DNA of 5,081 bases. Origin: JAKAGE01 sp035541415. Lineage in GTDB: Bacteria; Patescibacteriota; Minisyncoccia; UBA6257; 2-01-FULL-56-20. The first letter of the stretch is position 1. Every line of letters starts with the position of its first letter. Location: contig DATKNI010000010.1 of assembly GCA_035541415.1 (NCBI GenBank), forward strand, positions 1 through 5,081. The letters run 5' to 3'. The notes below the pieces were generated by a model, which was not told the origin of the DNA, searched no databases, and saw only the letters and a program-made list of their open reading frames with translations. The position numbers and the translations under genes are program-made. Positions 1 through 4,511 of this stretch are shown piece by piece.

Positions 1-5
1 AGCCT

Positions 6-1010
6 TTATCCTTTTGACTCCTCTTTCTTTTTGTCCACAGTGTGCGAATCCACTTCGTATGACGTATTCTGCGCTTCAAAGAAGTTCACGAGTTCGTAAA
101 CGTCGGTTGCTCCAGCCATCCATTTGGCCGGGTTCTTGGCGCCGTAGTGCGCTTTCATGCCGAGCTCTTCGAGGCGGCGGTCGGCGACGTATTGCACGTA
201 TTGGTTCACGTAGTCGGCGTTCAGGCCGAGGATGCCGCGCGGGAACAAATCTTTGTTGTACGCAGCTTCGAGATCAACGCCTTCAATGACGATGTCGCGG
301 ATCTCCTGCGCGAATTCCTTGGTGAGCAATTCAGGATTCTCTTCCAAAATATTCTGGATGAGGTTCATGCCGAACTTGAGGTGGAGCGATTCGTCGCGGA
401 TCACCCAGTTGATCATCGATGCGAAGTTGCGGAGCTGGTTGCGCTGGCGGAACGAGAGCACCACCATGAAGCCGCTGTAGAACCAGATGCCTTCCATGAC
501 GAGGTTCGTCGCGACGAGGTTGCGGATGAAATCTTTTTTGCCTTCGGTCGTTGAAACGTCGAGCGAGTCTTCCGTCATCCGTTTGAGATAACGGTTGATG
601 TACGCTTCCTTTGCTTTCATCGATGGCGTCTCGAGGTGGAGGTTAAAAACGTTCGCGCGATCGATCGGGAAGGTTTCCAAAACATATTCAAACGAAACGC
701 AGTGGTTCGCTTCTTCCCACATTTGCTTTGCGAGATAGAGATGGCATTCGGGGGATTTGAGGTATGGGTAAATGCCGAGCGCAATCGAGCGGTTCACGAT
801 GAGTTCCGCCGGATTGAAGAACGACATGAGGAATTTCACCGCGTGGCGCTCGTCATCCGTCATTTTTTCCCAGTCGTACAAGTCTTCTTTGAGCGCGATC
901 TCGTGCGGGAACCACGTGTTGCGGACGGCTTGTTGGTAGAGATCGTACGCCCACTGATATTGGATGGGGTGGAGGTTCATATCCTCCGGCGATGCTTTGC
1001 CGATGAGCAT
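6..1010 (-). CDS. nrdB: Ribonucleotide reductase class Ic-like R2 (beta) subunit
   Basis: R2 subunit of aerobic class I ribonucleotide reductase, a cytoplasmic ferritin-like protein. Its dimetal site makes the oxidant that is relayed to the active-site Cys of R1 so that ribonucleoside diphosphates can be reduced. Visible ligands, in order: E69, E100-x-x-H103, E173 and E207-x-x-H210. The first ligand is Glu where E. coli has Asp84, and F107 occupies the place of radical Tyr122. Both traits, and the ligand spacings (31, 3, 70, 34, 3), match the Chlamydia trachomatis R2 as I remember it, whose cofactor is Mn/Fe. W33, D206 and Y318 are plausible electron-relay residues (E. coli W48, D237, Y356). 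The length of 334 aa is normal. The tail ends in a charged Lys/Glu-rich stretch rather than a hydrophobic R1-binding end. ATG 1010 is chosen because the N-terminus starts at the usual place. Met11 (ATG 980) follows a GGAGG only 2 nt away, which is too close. The stop is TAA at 6-8. The gene lies 440 bp downstream of nrdA with its own promoter. The family is certain; the metal content is inferred. Confidence 0.97.
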   Translation of the reverse strand: MLIGKASPEDMNLHPIQYQWAYDLYQQAVRNTWFPHEIALKEDLYDWEKMTDDERHAVKFLMSFFNPAELIVNRSIALGIYPYLKSPECHLYLAKQMWEEANHCVSFEYVLETFPIDRANVFNLHLETPSMKAKEAYINRYLKRMTEDSLDVSTTEGKKDFIRNLVATNLVMEGIWFYSGFMVVLSFRQRNQLRNFASMINWVIRDESLHLKFGMNLIQNILEENPELLTKEFAQEIRDIVIEGVDLEAAYNKDLFPRGILGLNADYVNQYVQYVADRRLEELGMKAHYGAKNPAKWMAGATDVYELVNFFEAQNTSYEVDSHTVDKKKEESKG

Positions 1011-1033
1011 GGGTTTGGTTGGTTATTTTTAGA
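1011..1033 (-). promoter_or_regulatory. nrdB: G-free translation leader of nrdB without Shine-Dalgarno
   Basis: The 23 nt before the ATG contain no G on the coding strand and no AGGAGG-like sequence. They include AAAAATAACC (1030-1021), ending 10 nt before the start. The same 10-mer precedes nrdA. Initiation may rely on an unstructured A/C-rich leader. Confidence 0.5.
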
Positions 1034-1053
1034 CCGATGATGTTAGTAGAAAA

Positions 1054-1082
1054 AGTATACGCGATATTTGGAACGGCAACAA
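1054..1082 (-). promoter_or_regulatory. Predicted sigma70-type promoter of nrdB
   Basis: Read on the minus strand: TTGTTG (1082-1077), a 17-bp spacer, then TATACT (1059-1054). The predicted start near 1047 gives a 5' leader of about 37 nt. The -35 overlaps the 8-bp palindrome CAATATTG (1080-1087). A DnaA-box-like 9-mer lies 13 bp upstream of the -35. Confidence 0.55.
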
Positions 1083-1095
1083 TATTGACGTCGCT

Positions 1096-1104
1096 TGTGG
1101 ATAT
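1096..1104 (-). promoter_or_regulatory. DnaA-box-like site upstream of nrdB
   Basis: The minus strand is ATATCCACA, one mismatch from TTATCCACA. It shares the 8-mer TATCCACA with the site upstream of nrdA and lies 13 bp upstream of the predicted -35. It also resembles half of a NrdR-type site, but no full palindromic NrdR box is present. Confidence 0.3.
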
Positions 1105-1116
1105 TAGGCGAAATAA

Positions 1117-1139
1117 ACGCGCTATCATTGACGCGCTAT
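1117..1139. repeat. Tandem 9-bp repeat ACGCGCTAT upstream of nrdB
   Basis: Two exact copies, at 1117-1125 and 1131-1139, 14 bp apart start to start, lie between the nrdB promoter and the plus-strand ncRNA promoter. They may be an operator for one or both divergent promoters. No known factor is recognised. Confidence 0.4.
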
Positions 1140-1166
1140 TTTTATTAAAAAATCATTAAATGACAT

Positions 1167-1194
1167 TTGACCGGGAATTAGCTGGGCCTATAAT
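1167..1194 (+). promoter_or_regulatory. Sigma70-type promoter for the plus-strand RNA
   Basis: TTGACC at 1167-1172 and a perfect TATAAT at 1189-1194 with a 16-bp spacer. This is the best promoter match in the window. Expected start is about 1200-1202, exactly where the complementary leader begins. No protein gene follows on this strand before nrdA's 3' end, so it most likely serves an RNA gene. Confidence 0.7.
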
Positions 1195-1201
1195 AATTTG
1201 T

Positions 1202-1250
1202 AAGAACGAGATGGGAACTGCATAAATAGGGTCTCATGTCTTCGTCTGGC
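1202..1250 (+). other. Leader segment antisense to the tRNA-like element
   Basis: AAGAACGAGAT (1202-1212) and TCTTCGTCTGGC (1239-1250) are exact reverse complements of 1363-1373 and 1374-1385. These targets are adjacent and together span 23 nt: the D-stem end, the whole anticodon arm and most of the variable loop. ACTGCAT (1217-1223) matches the D-loop (1353-1359), and GGGTC (1229-1233) can pair with 1341-1345 of the acceptor. The two main blocks are in permuted order relative to a simple inverted repeat, so this is not just a palindromic duplication. Confidence 0.65.
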
Positions 1251-1280
1251 TATAAATGGCCGCTTCGGCGGCCATTTATA
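1251..1280 (+). repeat. Perfect 13-bp hairpin with UUCG tetraloop
   Basis: The stem 1251-1263/1268-1280 has no mismatch and encloses TTCG with a C-G closing pair, an exceptionally stable tetraloop. It starts directly after the antisense block 1239-1250. Neither side has a proper T-run (TTATCTATTT follows on the plus strand), so it is more likely a structural or processing hairpin than a strong terminator, though leaky termination is possible. Confidence 0.8.
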
Positions 1281-1339
1281 TTATCTATTTAAGATATTTT
1301 TAACGTAACGCTCGTTACGATTCTCAGGCCCGTGGATTC

Positions 1340-1411
1340 GGGCCCGTCGTTCATGCAGTAGGATCTCGTTCTTGCCAGACGAAGAAACGGGTGCAAGTCC
1401 CGTCGGGTCCT
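1340..1411 (+). tRNA. tRNA-Ala(UGC)-like element, atypical or degenerate
   Basis: Cloverleaf readable by eye. Acceptor GGGCCCG (1340-1346) pairs with CGGGTCC (1404-1410), including G3:U70, the tRNA-Ala identity pair. T8 is present. D-stem GTTC/GGAT (1349-1352/1361-1364) has two wobble pairs. Anticodon stem TCGTT/GACGA (1366-1370/1378-1382) closes a 7-nt loop CTTGCCA, with U33 and anticodon UGC at 1373-1375. Variable loop 1383-1386. T-stem ACGGG/CCCGT (1387-1391/1399-1403) closes TGCAAGT. Oddities: the D-loop ATGCAGTA lacks the G18-G19 pair, position 15 is T, T-loop position 55 is G, position 37 is C, the discriminator is T instead of the A usual for Ala, and CCA is not encoded. Both loops contain TGCA, so a Watson-Crick loop-loop contact could replace the normal elbow. 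It could be a divergent tRNA, a tRNA pseudogene or a tRNA-like domain of a larger RNA. The fold is well supported; service in translation is doubtful. Confidence 0.45.
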
Positions 1412-1418
1412 CGGGCAA

Positions 1419-1446
1419 ACAAAACCGGCTTGCGAGCCGGTTTTGT
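1419..1446. terminator. Bidirectional rho-independent terminator for nrdA and the ncRNA
   Basis: A perfect 12-bp stem (1419-1430/1435-1446) with the 4-nt loop TGCG; AAAA on one side and TTTT on the other flank a CCGGCT/AGCCGG core. On the minus strand it lies 4 bp after the nrdA stop and ends in TTTTGTTTG. On the plus strand it ends in TTTTGTTAT. The position suits both converging transcripts. Confidence 0.85.
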
Positions 1447-1450
1447 TATC

Positions 1451-4204
1451 TTACTGGCAGCTGTCGCAGAGGAATTGCTCTGCCGGATCGCTTGGCGGAA
1501 GGATCTTCGGCGCCTTCTTGGCTGGTTGGCTGGGCTGGGCGCCTTGAGTTTGTGTTGGGGCAAAGCCCATTTCAATAGCAGGAGATGCAAACGGGGCTGA
1601 TTTTGCCATCTGGGCCGTCGGTTTTTGGGCTGCGGGCTTTTGCTGGGCCATTGGTTTTTGCGGGGCTGGCTGCTGCATCATGGGTTTTGCTGCAATCGGC
1701 TTTTCAATGATAGGTTCAACGAACTTTGCGACGGCCGGGGTGGCTTCAATGGTCACCGACTCAACCGTCACGGTTTCGACGGGTTGGGAAAGGATTGACT
1801 CCACGGTCGGCTGCAACGGTTCGTCGTCAAACGCCGCTGCGAATCCGCGCTTGCCCATCTTCTCCGCTTTGTTCACGTGCGTCGTGCTCTGCTCGGCGGT
1901 GTGGCGCGGTTTCATGTGGAGGTAATACGTCGACTTCACGCCCTTCTGCCACGCGTTCATATAGATGTTCATCGTCTCGCCGATGTCGCGCGTTTCGAGA
2001 TACATGTTGCGCGAGAGCGCCTGGTCAACCCACTTCTGCGCGCGGGCCGCGACTTCGATGAATGCGTAGGGCGACGTGCTGAATGATGTCTTATAAATAT
2101 CTTTAATGTGCTGGGGGATGTGCGAGATCGAAGCGATGTCTCCCTGATTCACGATGATTTCTTCGCGGACCGCTTCCCAGATGCCCATATTCTTCAAGTC
2201 GTTCACGAGGTTGTGGTTGAGGTCGAGATATTTTCCGGAAATTTTATTTCGCGAGAAGACCTGCGCGAAGCGGGGATCGATGCCCGGCGTCGTGCCGGCG
2301 AGCAATCCGATGTTCGCGTTCGGCGCTGTCGCCATCAAAGTTGCGTTGCGCATGCCGAGTTTCACTTTTGCGCGAAGCGCATCCCAATTGAGGCCGCGGT
2401 ACTTGCTGCCCTTTGCAACGGTGAGCATCGAACCGCGGTCGGCCTCAAGCGTCTTCAGGGTGTCCATCGGGACCATGCCCTTTGACCAGCCCGAGCCTTT
2501 GAAATGTTTGTAGCTGCCGCGTTCCTGCGCGAGGTTTGCGCTCTCGTCGATCGCAACGTAACTCACGAATTCAAAAACTTTATCGGCAAAATCCCATGCG
2601 TGCGGGCTGTCGTATGACATGCCGAGCTGCTCGAGCATGTCGGAGAAACCCATAACGCCCAAACCGACGGCGCGGTTTTCCTTATCTGACCGCTCGGCTT
2701 CCGCGATCGGAAGGGCGTTGATATCGATGAGGTTGTCGAGCTGGCGGATAGCCAAGCGGACGCTGTCTTCGAGCTTTTCCCAGTTTACCTGCTTATGGTT
2801 GATGTGGGCCGCCAAATTGAGGGAAGCGAGGTTGCAGACGGCAATATTGTCTTTGTCTTGCGGCAGGCAGATTTCCGTGCAGAGGTTGGACATATGGATC
2901 GTGCCCGTATTGTTGTTCAAGGCGCGAAGGTTGATATTGTCTTTCCAGACGAGCCACGGGTGCGACGTGGACTGCAATGCCGCCAAAATCTGGCGATATT
3001 GCTCTTCGGCGGGGACCTTCTTGAATACCCGGAGCTGGCCGGCTTCCGCCATCTCTATATATTCCGCATAGCGCTCGCTGAATTTGCGGCCGTAGAGTTC
3101 GATGAGGTCGGCGGTTTCCTTCGGGTCGAACATGTACCACAGGTCGTGGTTCTCGACGCGCTTCATGAATTCATCCGAGAGGAAGACGGCGGTGTCGGCG
3201 GTGCGCATGCGCATGTAGTCGTCGCCGGCGTTGTGTTTCCAATCGATGAACTCCGGAAAATCAATGTGCCAGTTTTCCATGTAGAAGCAGAGCGCGCCTT
3301 TCTTTTTGCCGCCGCGCTGGATCGCGCGGATCGCGGTGTCGACGATCTTTGCAAAGGGCGTCGGACCCGACGACGGCGTGTTGTTCGATTTCAAAGGCGA
3401 TCCCGTTGCGCGCAATTTTGTAACCGAGTAGCCGATGCCGCCGGAAGCTTTTGAAAGCATCATGACGTCGGCGACGGATTTTGCGATGTGGGCCATGTCG
3501 TCTTCAACCTGCATCAAGAAACAATTTGAAAGCGACGGGTGCGTGGTGCCGGCGCCGAGGTTGGTCGATCCGCCGGCGATATATTCGAGGCGCGACATCT
3601 TGTTATAAAACTTTTTTGCCCAAAGGTTCGGATCCTTCTCGTTGAATGAAAGGCCCATCGCGATGCGCATGAAGAAGAACTGCGGCGTTTCCGCCGGCTG
3701 GTTATTTTTATCTTTGATGGAATACCGATTGAGGAGCGTCGAAAGCCCCGCGTACACAAAAAGTTCGTCGCGGGAAACGTCGAGCACGCTCGCAAGGTCT
3801 TTCAAATTGTACTTTTCGATCATCCGCGGATCGAGCAAGCCGTCTTCGACGCCCTTCTTGATCCATTCCGGAAAAATTTCGCGGTGTTTCCGGCGCAACA
3901 GTTCCTGGCTGTCGTCATATTCGCCGACGACTTTGCGGTAGACGGTCTTTAGGAGCAGGCGAGTGGCGACCTTGTCGTATTCAATATCCTCTTTTATGTT
4001 CTGGACGGCGGCGTTGATCGTCGCTTGGTCCATTTCTTCCGTCGTGATCCCATCATACAGGGTTAAGCGGGTTTCGGTTGCGATCTGCGTGACCATGCTG
4101 ATCGGATCTTCAAGACCCGCGCAGGCGCGTTCGATCGACCGGTTAATTTTATCGGCATTAAATGGCTCCCGCGTGCCGTCCCTTTTGGTGATGGTGAGCT
4201 CCAT
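1451..4204 (-). CDS. nrdA: Ribonucleoside-diphosphate reductase class I R1 (alpha) subunit
   Basis: Catalytic and allosteric subunit of class I ribonucleotide reductase, partner of the R2 encoded downstream. Residues 1-90 form one ATP-cone (KRDGTREPF start), the overall activity site. The 10-stranded barrel follows. Visible catalytic residues: redox pair C228 (SNC) and C457 (AVCNLASLNL); thiyl-radical loop N440, C442, E444 (SNLCTEICLP); the APNANIG phosphate-binding segment near 628-634; and the radical-transfer tyrosines Y760-Y761. The C-terminal shuttle pair is C913-x-x-C916, one residue before the stop. Residues about 795-908 are an Ala/Pro/Gln/Lys/Met-rich low-complexity linker, which makes the protein 917 aa against about 760 in E. 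coli. The ATG at 4204 gives the standard ATP-cone start, but no Shine-Dalgarno precedes it. The stop is followed at once by the hairpin terminator 1419-1446. An extended -10 promoter and a perfect DnaA box lie upstream. Frame and motifs are intact. Confidence 0.97.
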   Translation of the reverse strand: MELTITKRDGTREPFNADKINRSIERACAGLEDPISMVTQIATETRLTLYDGITTEEMDQATINAAVQNIKEDIEYDKVATRLLLKTVYRKVVGEYDDSQELLRRKHREIFPEWIKKGVEDGLLDPRMIEKYNLKDLASVLDVSRDELFVYAGLSTLLNRYSIKDKNNQPAETPQFFFMRIAMGLSFNEKDPNLWAKKFYNKMSRLEYIAGGSTNLGAGTTHPSLSNCFLMQVEDDMAHIAKSVADVMMLSKASGGIGYSVTKLRATGSPLKSNNTPSSGPTPFAKIVDTAIRAIQRGGKKKGALCFYMENWHIDFPEFIDWKHNAGDDYMRMRTADTAVFLSDEFMKRVENHDLWYMFDPKETADLIELYGRKFSERYAEYIEMAEAGQLRVFKKVPAEEQYRQILAALQSTSHPWLVWKDNINLRALNNNTGTIHMSNLCTEICLPQDKDNIAVCNLASLNLAAHINHKQVNWEKLEDSVRLAIRQLDNLIDINALPIAEAERSDKENRAVGLGVMGFSDMLEQLGMSYDSPHAWDFADKVFEFVSYVAIDESANLAQERGSYKHFKGSGWSKGMVPMDTLKTLEADRGSMLTVAKGSKYRGLNWDALRAKVKLGMRNATLMATAPNANIGLLAGTTPGIDPRFAQVFSRNKISGKYLDLNHNLVNDLKNMGIWEAVREEIIVNQGDIASISHIPQHIKDIYKTSFSTSPYAFIEVAARAQKWVDQALSRNMYLETRDIGETMNIYMNAWQKGVKSTYYLHMKPRHTAEQSTTHVNKAEKMGKRGFAAAFDDEPLQPTVESILSQPVETVTVESVTIEATPAVAKFVEPIIEKPIAAKPMMQQPAPQKPMAQQKPAAQKPTAQMAKSAPFASPAIEMGFAPTQTQGAQPSQPAKKAPKILPPSDPAEQFLCDSCQ

Positions 4205-4231
4205 GATGGATAAAGAGGTTATTTTTGAATA
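4205..4231 (-). promoter_or_regulatory. nrdA: G-free translation leader of nrdA without Shine-Dalgarno
   Basis: The 27 nt before the ATG have no G on the coding strand and no ribosome-binding consensus. AAAAATAACC (4226-4217) ends 12 nt before the start, as in the nrdB leader. Confidence 0.5.
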
Positions 4232-4260
4232 CGACGTTGAGATTTTTTAGAGGTAAAAAT

Positions 4261-4269
4261 ATCTTAGCA
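4261..4269 (-). promoter_or_regulatory. Predicted extended -10 promoter of nrdA
   Basis: The minus strand reads TGC-TAAGAT, an extended -10 element with no recognisable -35 at 16-18 bp. The expected start near 4254 gives a leader of about 50 nt. A DnaA box and a palindrome sit just upstream, where an activator or repressor would bind. Confidence 0.4.
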
Positions 4270-4294
4270 CCGGTTTTCAAATTTTTGGGATTGC

Positions 4295-4303
4295 TGTGGA
4301 TAA
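4295..4303 (-). promoter_or_regulatory. DnaA box upstream of nrdA
   Basis: The minus strand is TTATCCACA, an exact match to the DnaA box consensus, about 28 bp upstream of the predicted -10. DnaA is known to control nrdAB in E. coli. Binding here is an inference, since a single 9-mer can occur by chance. Confidence 0.45.
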
Positions 4304-4304
4304 C

Positions 4305-4322
4305 GACGACAAATTTGCCGTC
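4305..4322. promoter_or_regulatory. Imperfect 18-bp palindrome next to the nrdA DnaA box
   Basis: GACGACAAATTTGCCGTC has 8 of 9 symmetric pairs matched and begins 1 bp after the DnaA box. It could be a dimeric regulator operator. It does not match the NrdR box consensus. The T-run that follows on the plus strand is not preceded by any plus-strand gene, so a terminator role is unlikely. Confidence 0.35.
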
Positions 4323-4511
4323 ATTTTTTGACCAAAATTCTTCGGTGTGGTGGAGTTAACTTTTAAAGCCCCAAAAAAGCGGCCTGCAGGGCATCTGGAT
4401 TTTTGGTTCGGGTCTCTATTACTACAGCTTCCCGCTTGACATGTTTCAAGGATTCGGCCGCCGCGTTGAAATTTTAGATTTTTTTAACCCGCCGCGTGTT
4501 ACGGTTGCTGC
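4323..4511. other. Remainder of the divergent intergenic region
   Basis: The gap between the nrdA start and the plus-strand gene is 307 bp. Beyond the nrdA control sites this part holds a lone TTGACA at 4436-4441 with no -10 at 16-18 bp, a CCTGCAGG palindrome (4383-4390) and AT-rich runs. I see no RNA gene or credible ORF. The promoter of the plus-strand gene must be here but I cannot place it. Confidence 0.5.

Larger units (their letters stand above)
1201..1446 (+). ncRNA. Predicted structured noncoding RNA between nrdA and nrdB, family not recognised
   Basis: Predicted transcript from the promoter at 1167-1194 (start near 1201) to the hairpin terminator 1419-1446, with no convincing ORF. 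Order of elements: a leader (1202-1250) complementary to the downstream tRNA-like part; a perfect 13-bp hairpin with UUCG loop (1251-1280); a 5-bp AT hairpin (1282-1296) before five T; a 6-bp hairpin CGTAAC/GTTACG (1304-1319); GGCCCG/CGGGCC (1327-1332/1339-1344), which competes with the tRNA-like acceptor; the tRNA-like fold (1340-1411); and the terminator. Leader pairings: 1202-1212 with 1363-1373, 1217-1223 with 1353-1359, 1229-1233 with 1341-1345 (one G:U), and 1239-1250 with 1374-1385. The last pairing crosses the others, so in one molecule they would form an H-type pseudoknot with adjacent, stackable helices. The alternative is two RNAs, a short antisense leader RNA and a tRNA-like RNA. 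It does not look like 6S, SRP, RNase P or tmRNA. Confidence 0.6.

Noticed and set aside
978..990. Met11 of NrdB as the true start because of a GGAGG
   Set aside because: The GGAGG is only 2 nt from the ATG and is encoded by the Pro-Glu-Asp codons. The upstream ATG fits the promoter and leader better.
1094..1110. NrdR box upstream of nrdB
   Set aside because: Only one half resembles the ACACTATATATAGTGT-type consensus; the palindrome and the usual second box are missing.
853..1128. 91-codon minus-strand frame overlapping the nrdB start
   Set aside because: It is a shadow of nrdB in another frame that runs through the nrdB promoter, with no family resemblance.
1236..1292. 18-codon plus-strand ORF starting MSSSGYKW
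   Set aside because: It is overlaid on the antisense block and the perfect hairpin, has only a weak AGGG before it, and its composition is dictated by the RNA structure.
1201..1376. 6S RNA, suggested by length and by 5'/3' end pairing
   Set aside because: The RNA continues into a tRNA-like fold and terminator, block 1239-1250 pairs outside the closing helix, and I see no clear 6S central bubble with matching apical stem.
1201..1446. tmRNA (ssrA), suggested by the Ala-type G:U acceptor pair, GGATTCG at 1334-1340 and long-range pairing
   Set aside because: The GGATTCG is not placed after a fitting 5' acceptor strand, there is no tag reading frame, and the 3' domain has a full anticodon arm, which tmRNA lacks.
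2795..3454. 219-codon plus-strand frame opposite nrdA
   Set aside because: It is antisense to the conserved R1 barrel. Its open length follows from the GC-biased codon use of nrdA.
4436..4441. Perfect TTGACA as -35 of the plus-strand gene
   Set aside because: The bases at 16-18 bp spacing are GC-rich (CCGCCGC) with no -10 likeness.
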